Of a DNA stretch of 64,000 bases, positions 10,465-21,349 are shown in pieces; position 1 is the first letter of the stretch; each line of letters begins with the position of its first letter. The notes under the pieces are model-generated. The model had not been told where the DNA came from and searched no databases. It saw only the letters and a list, made by a program, of their open reading frames with translations. Source of the DNA: [Phialemoniopsis] sp. UDSM-2020 (Eukaryota > Ascomycota > Sordariomycetes > Thyridiales > Thyridiaceae); NCBI GenBank assembly GCA_018873225.1, contig JAEILZ010000003.1, positions 5,022,001 through 5,086,000 on the forward strand. The letters are read 5' to 3'. The position numbers were made by a program, and so were the translations under genes.

Positions 10465-11142
10465 ATGAGCATAGAGTCAGACCAAGTGCCAGAGGAACAG
10501 TCTTGCAACAAGAACTCCACAAGAAGGTATTTCAACAAACGTGACATCTTCCACTTCTGCGTGACACGAGGACTGCAAAGCACGGGAAAGATGCCTCCAA
10601 GACGCAAGCGCGACGCATTCTGCGATCTCCTCGACGTGGGATACGACCGTCTCGAACCGCGAAAACTTCACCAGAGGGTACATGCTGGTAAGGTTAAGAC
10701 AGTGCTCTTCAGTGAGAAGCTAAAGTCGGTTCTGCTTTGCTACAGCAGCGTCGACTGCGTGATACACCTGGACAGCGCCGGGCTCAAGCGCAGCCTCTAC
10801 CAGTTGGCCGAGACGGTTCGAACAAGTACGTTCCCCGTCGAGAAGCTCTTCAGCGGCAAAGCGGAGACGAGCGAGGGTGCGGCCGTGAGATACCAACCGT
10901 CCGCGACGACGGTAGTCACTTATCGTTTCATAAAGTGTGAGTTTCTTATGATGACTTACGCTTCTGAGCACCGATTGGAAGAGTATAGCTGACGAACCAA
11001 ACCTTCAGCACCAGTAGAGTGGGTTGAGGTGTACGATGCTGTTGACTTATGGGGCGAGTACCTGGATACCCCGGTCGCATACTTGACGTCGGGAAAGGAA
11101 CAGGAACGTGCTATTTATGATGCTATTCGTATAACGCGGTGA
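10465..11142 (+). CDS. Orphan-family protein A (LW..LD.P..YL family)
   Basis: Exon 1 is 10465-10936, intron 10937-11008 (gtgagt...cttcag, 72 nt), exon 2 is 11009-11142; 201 residues. The start is the first ATG; a later one (MPPRRKRDAF, near 10591) is possible. The C-terminal half has SLYQLAETV, then VVTYRFIK at the splice junction, then VDLWGEYLDTPVAYL and a charged helix ending AIYDAIRITR. The same order of blocks occurs in the gene at 16434-17212 (FLYELARGD, VSWRFVRS, AKLWKQALDIPESYL, VYEAV) and more weakly at 17841-18409, so these are paralogues. No signal peptide or membrane segment. Function unknown. The second exon and family match raise confidence; the 5' part is less certain. Confidence 0.55.
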
Positions 11143-12239
11143 GAAAGTGACAGCGCACTGAGCAGCGTGGCTGTTGATTGAGACAGACCGATGGTTGATA
11201 AGGTGCGTTGCGTTTGGTTCTAATTAGCGAAGCCGTTGACACGGGAAAGATCGACATTATAGCCTTGAAGTTCAAATTCATCCAACAAATCCGAGCCCGA
11301 TGTCAGAATACGCAAGCATTATTGTCTCGATGCACGCTGAAGACAAATCGGGAAATTCCACGCTTGCTATGAGCTCCTTGTTTCGTGTTTGGAGAAGCTT
11401 GCTACTTAAGATGGTGTTGTATGGCTATCTCGAATCATGATGCTTCTAAGAGTTTCTTCTAGCTCCATCAGCCAATAAGTCTTGGAGTGGGGGCCAAAGG
11501 CACCAAACCCTTGATGAAACCATTCCATGCTATTGTGATCCTGATGGATGGCCCACCTTGTGTTCTCCAGTCTTCCTTTACGGCCTTTGCAAGCTCCCCA
11601 GTCCTAGATACCATGACACTCTTCTCAATATCAAAGCTCGGTACAAGCTGCCTTGTAGACTTTCTTCGCGTCGCAGAATTGACACACAGGCACGTCATCT
11701 TCGTGTGCTCCGTATTACGTACTCATGCAAACATGTGCAAATAAGGCTGAGCAGGGATGAGCTTCCCACAGCACCTTAAGTCAGATTGGGTCAGATTTTA
11801 GGTGTCCTGGCGTGCCTGGGAATGCTCCCGAGACGGCCGTCAGGCCAATCAGAGTAGCGGTCATGTCGGACTATGGAGGACAGGGCCCACAGCTGGCAGC
11901 CCCCGATGATCCACGTTCGTCCGACTTAAAATGAAGTTTAACTGGGTCAAAGTCAACGGTGCCGCGTACGTACCACCACAAATCCCGTCAAAAAAAGGAG
12001 TTTGACAGCAGATAAGGATGCTAATGCTACCTGTACCGGCGTTACGGGGCTACGGCTTAGTGCTTAGCAGACCCCTAACGTAGAAGGATCATGTCCACCT
12101 TATTTCTTTTTCTCCTGTCATCATCGTATTCGTTTCTCTCTTCTCTCCATGATATAATGAGCTTTGCGGCCCGTTTCTTCTAGAGAGCTAAGCTTGCGCT
12201 CATCCTTGTCATTGACAGCAAATCGCCGCATAGTTCGAG
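11143..12239. other. Intergenic, no supported gene
   Basis: About 1.1 kb upstream of the glycosyltransferase. A minus-strand frame at 11468-11698 contains SVMVSRTGELAKAVKEDW and looks mildly protein-like, but has no family, start context or splice partner I can support. A CT-rich leader (12100-12150) and a TATAATG at 12153 probably belong to the glycosyltransferase promoter. Confidence 0.45.
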
Positions 12240-13920
12240 ATGGCGAAACGAGTGTTGGGCGCCGTCACGGCGGTGCTAGTCGCGGTACTCGCATTCGTTG
12301 CGATGACGCAGGTCGGCCAGCAAGAGGCGTACGTCCCGCCGGTCCAGGGCAAGAATAACACGGCTCTGTTCGTCGTCCTGCCTCACCATGGCCTGTCGAA
12401 CGTCCATCTCGCCACCGCCCAGGCTCTCATGGAGCGCCACCCGCAAATCAAGATGCAGTTCTTGTCCTTCAGCAATATCGAGAAGAAGGTGAAGCGTATG
12501 TCCGAATCGGGCCTGAGCAAGAACCCTCGCGCTCAGGCCATCGAGTTCCACACGCTTCCTGGCCGGAACTACGACGATGTGATCATAGAGAGAATTGGCA
12601 TCAAGGACATCGAGGACATCGTTACGCCGCCTGGAGTAGCGGGCATCGACAAGTTCTGCAATGACGTGCAGATCTACCTGTCGCCATGGGAGAAAGAAGA
12701 GCATTTCGAGATATATACAGCAATCAGCAAGGCGATTGCGGACATCGACCCTGCCGTGGTCGTCTTGGATTCTCTCTTCGCGCCTGCGATTGATGCGACA
12801 AGGGAAAGCAAGAGACTGCATGCAATCATCACGCCCAACACTCTCGTCGACACCTTTGCCGCCAAACAGCCTTTTGGCGGTATGTTCTGGAAGTATCCGA
12901 AGTCAGTCCCACACCAAGTATCTGGACTAATCCTGCACTGTCTTCAATACTGACATTTCTTTTCTCAGCATGGGCTCGGGATTGCCATTCCCCATCCCCT
13001 GGTATTACATTCCTTCCAACTTTTACCAGGTGGTCCGATTCATCGCGCGGATGCTCTACACACCGGAGATCAACGCCATGAAGAAGTATCTGGTTGAGCA
13101 CGGTCTGAAGAACCCGATTGACTTCTTCCACCTGCACCACGAGGACGCTCCGTGGGTCACGCAGACCATGATCGGGGCGAGCGTGCCAGTCGAAGTAATC
13201 CCGCGCAACGTGTCAGCCGTGGGGCCCATTGTTGTGTCCGTCGCATCGGCCAAGGAGCAGGACCCCAAGATGTACTCGTGGCTCACGAAGCGCCCGACCA
13301 TCCTCGTCAACCTCGGCAGCTCTGTCAAGTACAACGAGTCGAGAGCCACCGTCATGGCTGGAGGTCTCAAGCAGGTCCTGGACAAGACCGACGTCCAGAT
13401 CCTCTGGAAGTTCGCCAAGGCGGATGAGTATTCCGACGATTTTATGATCCCTCTCAAGGAGCACATCGCGAGCGGACGGCTTAGGCTCGAGAAGTGGCTG
13501 GCCATCGACCCCACCGCGATCCTGGACAGTGGGCATGTCGTCGCTTTTGTGCACCACGGTGGAGCCAACTGCTACCACGAGGGTGTCTAGTAAGTCCCCT
13601 ATGACAGTCCTCCCCTCGTATCACTGCTAACAGTCAATAGTGGCGGCGTCCCGCACATCATCCTGCCGCTCTGGGTTGATCTCTACAACTTCGCAGCCCT
13701 GGTGGAGACCCTGGACATCGGCGTCTGGGGATGCCCCAAGACCTCGCCCTACTGGACACCGGACTGCATCGGCGAGGCCGTTCTCAAGGTCGTCGACGGT
13801 AGCGACAAGAGCAAGGCTATGCTCGAGAAGGCGCGCCGTTTGGGAGAGGCTGCGAAGCTCACCCCTGGCCGGTACGGCGCCGCTGAGACGGTCGCGAAGC
13901 TCGCGGGGTCGGGATACTAG
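12240..13920 (+). CDS. UDP-glycosyltransferase family 1, N-terminal membrane anchor
   Basis: Exons 12240-12901, 12969-13589 and 13641-13920 (introns 67 and 51 nt) give 520 residues. Residues 1-25 are a hydrophobic signal or signal-anchor (VLGAVTAVLVAVLAFVAM). The C-terminal half carries the GT1 sugar-nucleotide signature: HHGG at 416-419, then E425-G, a split VYGGVP across the second intron, PLWVD and NFA. Known enzymes of this family move a sugar from a UDP donor to a lipid, sterol or small molecule. The usual Gln at the end of the plant signature is absent, as in many fungal and animal UGTs. The first intron interrupts WKYPNMGSG. The following FkbM methyltransferase, also with an N-terminal anchor and on the same strand, could modify the same glycan; that is inference. 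Acceptor substrate unknown. Confidence 0.85.
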
Positions 13921-15199
13921 ACTTTTGTGATAAAAAGGGCGTATAAGAACTTGGGAAAAGGATGTATTAGAGCAGAGATAGAATAGAGGACTCTCGCCTA
14001 GAGGTTTAATAGCGATCGTAGCAATCTAGGATTTCGTTTGTACACCTTATTCTGCCGCAACTTGAAACTACTAACCTCATATGCTCAGGCCGATCAAGCT
14101 TAACTTGATTAGGCGTAAATTAGGTCGCTCATATCAGTTCATCCATAGTTAATCTCTGGTCTCATCATGTACAAAATGACGCAAAGAGGTCCGCACGAGA
14201 AATTGAGGTCTGGTCCCGCAGATCGACCTACCATGGCGCGCTGAGGAATTAGTCCCAAGCCACAAACAAAACTTGACAACAAGGGGAAAGTGATGCCCAT
14301 CAAAGGTCGATATAAGAATATCTTTTAAGGTAGATCGAGCTGACTTAAACTTGGCAGGGGTGGGCGCGCCATGCTATTTTGAGGATGAGCTGAGGAGCTA
14401 CTAGGCGATAGTTGATCTGTCAAATGCAGGTCCCCTCCGCATTTCAAGCACTCTGGCATCCCCTCATCTTTCGGCACCTCTTGACAGCCAATGAATACAC
14501 CCCGTTATCCTGGTGCTCCTTGCTTTTGCCCCAGTGGTGCGAACTTAATCCGGCAATCCTCAGTGCCAGAATGCGACACTGTCTCACCCCCATCCGTCCA
14601 GATTGGCTTATCAAAACGCCTCGCATTCCCATTAGGAAAGGAGGCATTCCCTCTTCCACAGTAGCGTTAAGCGAGATGCTGAACGCCAAGATCCCGAAGT
14701 AAGGGCCTCCTGTGCTCTGTATAGATCCGGCAAATCGAGCATGCTCACATACAGCACAAGCGCACTCATCAACGACATCAGAACCTGCTCGTCGTAAGTG
14801 ATTCGGGAGGCCAAGACAATGTGGCGTACGCGCCCTGCTTGTACGACGGCAATAATGTGGCCGGAATGAGACGCTCACTCAAGCAAGGAGCTTCAAAGTA
14901 ATCATCCGAACACCATACATAGACGACCATGACTGTACCGGGACACCAAAATAGCTGTCTCAGAAGTGAATCAGCGGTTTGCCTGCCGAGAATGTTCCTT
15001 TGAAACCGTGGCTGGAATGAAAGTAAGGGTACGGGAACCATGGGCATCCTTTGGCTGGCTGGCAGTCCACGTTCTGGGCTTTTCTCCTTTTCTCTGGTTC
15101 TCTTGTCATCCATCTCTGTGAAAGTCTGTTTTTATCACATTATCCACGTTTTACGCGATTGTCTCCTCTTTATCCCCACGAAGTTGCACCATCGCAGTC
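13921..15199. other. Intergenic with possible decayed minus-strand gene (about 14440-15110)
   Basis: Three overlapping minus-strand frames each read as protein over part of their length: SDDYFEAPCLSERLIPATLL (near 14890), ITYDEQVLMSLMSALVLYVS (near 14780) and FGILAFSISLNATVEEG (near 14680). They lie in order but in different frames, with no splice sites that join them. That pattern suggests a membrane-protein gene broken by frameshifts, but I recognise no family and it could be chance. A CT-rich leader at 15070-15180 precedes the next gene. Confidence 0.3.
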
Positions 15200-16044
15200 A
15201 TGATCGTCAACCGGAAGTTCGCGCTGCTCTGCGCCATCGTTGTTCCCGTCTGTGTGCTCTTCGCCACTTTTTACCATACGGAACTGCTATCCGACGCGGT
15301 AAATAAGGTGTATACGGGCGCGTCGTCCCTCGCAAAGGACCCAAACAGGCCACGGTATATCTTCGTGGACCTGGGCGCCAACCGCGCCGACTCGCTCGAG
15401 GCTTTCCTGCAACACGAGGGGGCCAAGTTCGAATACGATTTCCCCGCTCCATCGTGGGCAAAGCATGATGATGCCGGTAAGAGAGTCGTATTCCGTATTG
15501 ATGATGGCCGTGCCTTTGCTGACCTGGGCGGTAAACGTCGCTTGCAGAAATTTACCTGTTCGAGGCCAACCCGGTCTTCAACGCCGACCTGGTCAAGGCC
15601 AAGCAGCGCTACCTGAGCGAGGGCAAGAAGATCCAGATCTACCCGTCGACCGTGTGCGACACCATCGACGGCCTGCGCACCTTCTACCTCGACACGGTCA
15701 ACTCGGGCCAGGACTTTTGGGGCTCGTCGACCTACGCCAACCACGACGACGTCATCAAGTCCAAGAGCAACGGCACCGAGCTCACGGCCGTCAACATCGC
15801 CCGCTGGCTGCTCATGAACACGCTGCCGCGCGACTTTGTCGTCGTCAAGATGGACATCGAGGGCGCCGAGTACGACATCGTGCCGCATTTCGCCGAGATG
15901 GCGGCCTGGACCGTCATCGATCACTTGCTCATCGAGTGGCACACGGGCCTGCCGACCGAGCAGGCTAAGAAGGTGGCCGCGGCGGCGATGGACAAGTTGA
16001 AGGCCGAGGGCGTGGGGATGCCTGACTACAGCTCCGGAGCCTAG
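15200..16044 (+). CDS. FkbM-family SAM methyltransferase, N-terminal membrane anchor
   Basis: Exon 1 is 15200-15476, intron 15477-15547 (71 nt), exon 2 is 15548-16044; 257 residues. Residues 7-25 are a hydrophobic anchor. The SAM-binding motif I is FVDLGANRAD (Asp57), and FEANP follows the splice junction. The family-typical KMDIEGAEYD (Asp195-Glu197) lies near the C-terminus. FkbM-type enzymes O-methylate sugars or small molecules. Fungal members with an N-terminal anchor probably act in the secretory pathway. It follows the membrane-anchored glycosyltransferase in the same orientation after 1.3 kb. Substrate unknown. Confidence 0.8.
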
Positions 16045-16433
16045 GTGCTGTGACTGCGTGAGAGTGTGGGTGGATAATGTACGATCAACGAGGATATTAT
16101 CGATCTTAGAACAAATATACAGGGGACTCTGGTGCAGCTCGTGGATAACGATACTGAAGTCTTGTTTCCTGTTTCAATTTCTGCATGTCTATCAATGCCC
16201 AGCCACGGTTCAAGGAGCATCTACGTCGAGGGCACGGGTCCTGAGCATAGGAACAAGGCACACATTAACTTATTCAAAACATATCACAAAGGTAAAAAGT
16301 GAAGCGTATGCCCAAGAAAATTACCGAATCCAATACTAAGCGCCCCTGGACTGTCTAATCTGGGATGCTCCGAGATCTCAGAACACCTCCACTGTCACCG
16401 ATGCGTCCAGCATCCGCGCTTCGCTATCTCGAC
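16045..16433. other. Convergent intergenic region
   Basis: About 390 bases between the stops of the FkbM gene and orphan gene B. Nothing recognised beyond AT-rich 3' sequence. Confidence 0.4.
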
Positions 16434-17212
16434 CTATCCCTCCATCATTTTGATATCCTCTTCTAGCAGGATGCCAGCCTTCTTGTCTTCAACAGGACGT
16501 ACCGCCTTTGAAGGGGTCATCTTATCCGCTTTTTTGACTTTTGGACGTCGTGTGCGGCGCCTCTTTGCCTCGTGTTTCTCAGGGCCCGACCCTTCGCCTC
16601 CCTTGTCCTTCCGGCCCGATTTCAGCTTCTTGCCCGTGACTGCCTCGTAAACCTTCTTCTTCCGCTCGAGGTCAACGTATAAATAGCTCTCAGGAATGTC
16701 GAGCGCCTGCTTCCACAACTTCGCTGTATCGTCGATACTGGTGGCTGTCGTGGGTGCTGTCGAGGGACATGTAACGTTAGTAATGAATGACTTCTAGGAC
16801 AAGCTGACGGACTTGGAAGCATAACGTCAGGGGGAAAATACATACTTCGAACAAATCTCCATGAGACGCGTTCCGTGTCGATCGCAGAAAGCGACGCTGA
16901 TGATATGCCACACAGGAGCGTCTTTTTGTAGCTGAAGACAACGAAGCTCTCGTCGTCGCCCCGCGCCAGCTCGTAAAGGAACCGCCGATTCAAAAACTGC
17001 GAGATGTCCACTTCGCATGGATGCTCTGCGTAAGCGAAGAGCGCCGCTCCCATACTGTCGTTTCTCAAGACTATCGTTATCATCCCCGCGTCTATTCCGA
17101 CTGGCCTGGGTATTGGCCCATCGAGAATCTTGAACGTCTCGTCGAGAAGGTCGGGAAAGGTGTAGGCCTTGCGCGCCCCTGAGTACCTCGTCTCTTCGCA
17201 CTGTGTTGTCAT
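16434..17212 (-). CDS. Orphan-family protein B with basic C-terminal tail
   Basis: Exon 1 is 17212-16813, intron 16812-16757 (56 nt, branch ACTAACG, non-standard donor GTCCGT), exon 2 is 16756-16434; 240 residues. It starts MTTQCEETRY. Shared blocks with gene A: FLYELARGD, RVSWRFVRS just before the intron, and AKLWKQALDIPESYLYV followed by KKVYEAV just after it. A lysine/arginine-rich tail (KRRRTRRPKVKK) looks like a nuclear localisation signal. No known domain. The gene is head-to-head with gene C, starts 629 bp apart, so this may be a divergent duplicate. Function unknown; a nuclear role is only suggested by the tail. Confidence 0.65.
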
Positions 17213-17840
17213 GATGCTGAGTCGTGGGTGGTCAAAAATAAACAATGGAATTAGCCATCATTAATGGTTGCAAGTTGATAAACTGAGGGAGTTGGCCCCA
17301 AGGTGCTGGGTTTTATACAGAGCTTCAGTGTCCTACTGCTACTATATTCACAGACTGTTTCGTGCTTAAGTAGTCATATCTACAGTCACTAATTTACCAT
17401 GTAACACCAGCTGACAGGTTCGATGGTTGGTACGTCGGTGCACAATCACAAACCGGGCAATGCATCATACGTGCGAGGGCTACACCCGGCCTCTGTCTGG
17501 TTTGCTGTGCGTCCATAAACAGAAGTCTTTCTTCTCTCACCTCTCCACGACTCGAAGGAAAACTAGAGGAAAGTGTCGTTTCGCACTCACAACTCCTATA
17601 CGACTTCCGATAGCAACGAGCATGTCCTGAGAGCAGTTCTGAATCGTTGCCAATGGGATCGTTTTCAATTGATGAACAGCCTTGTCCATCGCTGTGTCGC
17701 TACTGATTCACAGCATCCTACTGAGTTGAGAGAGCTTCAAATGGCTATAAAGTCAGGTAAAGCAGCACACGAAGTCGCTTTCCAAATGAATGTTCTCGCA
17801 ACGCAACCAACAACACAAGCAAACCACTCACACATCGAAG
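17213..17840. other. Divergent promoter region of orphan genes B and C
   Basis: About 630 bases separate the two start codons. A CT-rich run near 17520-17560 and frames without protein character are present. No palindromic operator stood out. Confidence 0.4.
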
Positions 17841-18409
17841 ATGTCAGGATCCCAGAAGCAGAGACGGGGCTACGTGGAGCCGGCCGTTCAGAACTTTCAG
17901 AACCTCCATTATGCAATTTATCACGACATCGCGATACACAACCGCCCGAAACCTATGTTGATATTGCCATTCACCGTCACGGCGGTCGCCTACGAGAACA
18001 CCTTCCCTCGTGCACTCCTAGCATGGGCTGAGGAGGAGTGCACTCTGGACAGGTTCGACAATGAGGTCGAAAAGGAACTCTATGATTTCGCCGACGAGGA
18101 CCCTTACACGGCACCCGGAACCCTTCTCTACACGTCCGCCCGCGAGCTCCACGTTGGCCGTGGTACCGACGGCCAGGCTGTCAAGATTCGCTTTCGCTAC
18201 ATTCGCGGTCAGTTATATAGCACGTTCTGTACTGGAAGAAGGTGGCACTGTACTAATGACACTGCACAACAGGACTCAAGTCTATGCGAGACAAGGATGG
18301 CCAAATCAACATCATGGACTGGATAGAGGAGTGGGGCGATCTTAAGACGCCTCCGGCCTCGTACACCGCCGAGGATGCCAAGTCGGCAACTACAAACAAG
18401 GATATTTAA
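17841..18409 (+). CDS. Orphan-family protein C
   Basis: Exon 1 is 17841-18207, intron 18208-18272 (gtcagt...caacag, 65 nt, TACTAATGAC near its end), exon 2 is 18273-18409; 167 residues. The start MSGSQKQRRG follows an A-rich leader ending TCGAAG. Blocks comparable with genes A and B are LLAWAEEECTLD, ELYDFADED, IRFRYIR at the junction, and MDWIEEWGDLKTPPASYT after it. There is no signal peptide or membrane segment. The intron sits at the equivalent place to that of gene A. Function unknown. Confidence 0.65.
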
Positions 18410-19247
18410 TGGTGCTTGATACGGCCTTAGAACCTTTGTGGCGCGCACACATAGGCTGAGACCTTGCGCGACTGAGTTTTGGAAGTTTTGGAACGAGCAG
18501 AAAATAATCTCATGAGCCGAACACCTGAAGTGGCTGCATAAAAGATAGGCCATGAATCCATGACCAATGGACCGATTTCACCACAAGAACTGTGCTTAAA
18601 TCATGATCTTGCTCAATCAAGTGCTGTGATACCAGGGAGAAAAAGGCTCTAGGTTGTTGCAGAGATCCTTCATGCTGTTCGAAGTACAGGAAAAAGAGAA
18701 CTCTTGGAAAGCTAAACCGATTTTACGACTAGGAGGTCCTGGCGTCTAGTATCATCAAGAGAACTTCTTGGATGTGTACTAGCACGTACATGAAGGACTG
18801 GAATGCACGCCACCGGCCCGAATTCGATGTGTCCGGATCCATCCGAGAAACCATGGCCGGAAACGCCAGATCTTAGCCAGATTCTCCCCATGCGAGGGAC
18901 CCGCCCGTATTCATCACCAATCAAACATCAGCTAGACTAATAGTGGACCCCCTGTAACGCTCGTGATTTACCCGATTGAGAAGTTTACGAGACAAGCAAG
19001 GCTGTTCGTCCAGTCAAGTGATCAAAACGTCTTCAATGTTACCAGCTTCTCTATCATTCTGGCACAAGACTGCATCTTTCACGAGTCAAATATAAGTATT
19101 TGAATTCCACCTCCAAAAATTTGGCGTTCTTTCATCCACTTCATACCTCATAATCCGTTCAAACATCATCCTTGTTCAACTTCTACACCACCCCACTTCA
19201 GTACATAGCACGATCAAGTGCTCCAGATCCCGCTTTGAGACAGTCCA
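18410..19247. other. Intergenic region upstream of alpha/beta hydrolase
   Basis: About 840 bases, no supported gene. A TATAAGTA at 19091, about 155 nt before the next ATG, and a pyrimidine/A-rich leader are the likely promoter elements. Confidence 0.45.
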
Positions 19248-20278
19248 ATGAGCCGACTCGGCACGAACCTCACGTGCAGACTCCCCGATGGCCGGGTCCT
19301 GGGCTACGCCGAGTTCGGCAGCCCAACCGGCCGGCCGATGATGTGGCTTCACGGCTTCCCCATGTCGCGCCTCGACGGCTACGCGACCGATAAGATCGCG
19401 CGGCGCAAGGGCATCCGCGTCATCGCGCCCGACCGCCCCGGGTTCGGCCTCTCCACCTTCAAGCCCGATAGGCGGATCGTCGATTGGCCGGCCGACGTCA
19501 AGGTGCTGGCCAACCACGTCGGCATCGACAAGTTTGCCATACTTGGCTGTTCGGGCGGCGGGCCGTACGCCGTGGCTTGCGCGTATGCGCTGCCGAAGGA
19601 GATGTTGACCGGTGTTGGCGTGTTCATAGGGGGTCCTCCAGTAAGTCATTCACGTCGATTGTTGCTTGTGTTGTGTGAACGAGTGAAGTATACTAATGCA
19701 ACGTTATCTAGTGGGCAGCCGGTGCTCATTATATGCCGTGGTTCGCAAGGTTGACCTCGTGGGCCTCAAACTACTGCCCGTCGGTATTGCAGGCCGTATC
19801 GAGCATGCTGATCGGCAGTCTCAGATGGGTTCTATCAACGGGCTGGATGACGAAGAGGCTAGATGCCTTGCTTGAAAAGCTCGCCAAGGAAGAGAGAGAC
19901 AAGGAAGCTTCTGCCGAGACGGACAGGATAATTAACGCGGAGGAGGAACCCGTGCGGGATTCATCAGTAGAAGGCCGTCGACAGCGCGCCATGGAGAACT
20001 GGTTCGGTGGCTTTGCTCAGGGATCCGCCGCCATGGTGCAAGAGGCACGGCTGTTATCGGCGTCAACTTGGGATTTCCCATTTGAAGATGTCGAGTACGA
20101 CAAGGTTCAGATATGGCATGGCGCAAAAGACCACAACTCACCGATAGAGATGATGCGCTACCTGGCGAAGAAATTGCCCCACGCCGACCTCTACGAGTAC
20201 AAAGACGACACACATTTCACGATGATGGACAGGCTGGAGGAGGTGTTTGATGAGCTCATGCCAGAGGATCAGCAATAG
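19248..20278 (+). CDS. Alpha/beta-fold hydrolase
   Basis: Exon 1 is 19248-19640, intron 19641-19711 (71 nt, branch TACTAATG), exon 2 is 19712-20278; 319 residues. An oxyanion-hole HGF (35-37) is followed by the nucleophile elbow GCSGGG (Ser102). The probable triad is completed by Asp271 (HGAKDHNSP) and His299 (DDTHF). Residues about 150-240 form a lid or cap rich in Lys, Glu and Arg. There is no signal peptide, so it is probably cytosolic. The family includes esterases, epoxide hydrolases and haloperoxidase-like enzymes; the substrate cannot be told from sequence. Neighbouring genes do not form an evident pathway with it. Confidence 0.8.
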
Positions 20279-20910
20279 GTGGTAGGTCGCGAAGTGTAAG
20301 ATAGTGTCGTTAATTACAAGATCGTTGGCCACTGCTCTCCAGATTGTCGATATCAGATCTCACAATATTATCTACGAAGAAGCGTGCCCCCTTGCACCTT
20401 CATCACCTCTCACGTGGTCTCAGTGCCTCAACACGTGCGTGGGGATACTCAAATGTTTGAAAATCCTAGTTTGATGAACCCTATCGCGAGTTAAACACTT
20501 CCAAGGCATATGTTTCGAGCATCAGTGCCATTAAACAACTTTATAACTCACCAGCTCCACTAGATCACGCCAGAAGCAAGGTTCCGGCACTCATGTCAAT
20601 TAGCCAAAAGGGTTCTGTCCCTGCCACAATCTCTGCCCAAGAGGTGAACTCGCCAAGCCCGCAAGTCCCGCGATACGGAGCTGTTCAATTCGAGAACTGC
20701 GTTAGCGTCTCAGTCATCAGTCAACAATTTTATCTCGCACCAATCTCAGATGGCAGATTATCAATTGTGTCAATGGCTAAAGGATAGCCCGCCTCAATGG
20801 CTAGCTTGCCGTGTTCTGCACAGAGAGATCAGCGACCAGGTCTCCAAACCCCACACGATCTCCAAGGGGGTGGACAAGCAACGGCCCTGATGAATGGGTC
20901 ACTTGGTGCC

Positions 20911-21139
20911 CACGTGGGGGGCTGTTTGGCCAAGCCGGGTTCTTCACCTTCTTCACCTCCTATCCCCAATGCACCGAACAATGCGCGAACCTGGCTGTTG
21001 GGATCACTCCCGAGACAGTCCAGTCCGGATCGCGCAGAGGCATGTATTCCAGATCGACGAAACAGGTTATAAGATGTAACGCCCAACACCTTCATTTGAG
21101 AAATAGGGCCTTGGCTTGCAGAAGACGGCCACCACGTGT
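20911..21139. promoter_or_regulatory. CACGTG E-boxes upstream of phoD-like gene
   Basis: CACGTG occurs at 20911-20916 (in context gcccacgtgggg) and 21134-21139, that is 439 and 216 bases before the ATG. Two more lie at 20411 and 20432. CACGTGGG is the known high-affinity core for Pho4/NUC-1 bHLH factors, which induce phosphate-scavenging genes. Functional assignment is inference. Confidence 0.45.
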
Positions 21140-21259
21140 ATGAGCTGTAATTGCGTAACTTGTCGGCCTGTCGGATCTTGCAGAATGAGCTCAGCTCCAA
21201 CCTTGCCATGATCTCAATGCCAAGATATCATACAGAAAATCTTGGCTCTGTGATCGACA

Positions 21260-21266
21260 TATAAAA
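21260..21266 (+). promoter_or_regulatory. TATA box (TATAAAA) of phoD-like gene
   Basis: TATAAAA lies 84 nt upstream of the ATG at 21350. Confidence 0.55.
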
Positions 21267-21349
21267 GATAATGAGGCAGCCAGCGAAGGCCGGCTGGTGG
21301 TGTCCTGCCTTAGAAGTTAAGCCACTACCAGCCCAAGAAGCCTGCCAAG

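Larger units (their letters stand above)
20279..21349. other. Intergenic region upstream of phoD-like gene
   Basis: About 1.07 kb without a supported gene. It holds four CACGTG hexamers (20411, 20432, 20911, 21134) and a TATA box at 21260, listed separately. Confidence 0.5.

Noticed and set aside
10688..10745. Possible 58-nt intron (gtaagg...ctacag) in gene A
   Set aside because: Removing it shifts the frame into a stop, whereas reading through keeps the family blocks.
11468..11698. Minus-strand frame with SVMVSRTGELAKAVKEDW
   Set aside because: Too short and isolated; no match to genes A-E or to any family I know.
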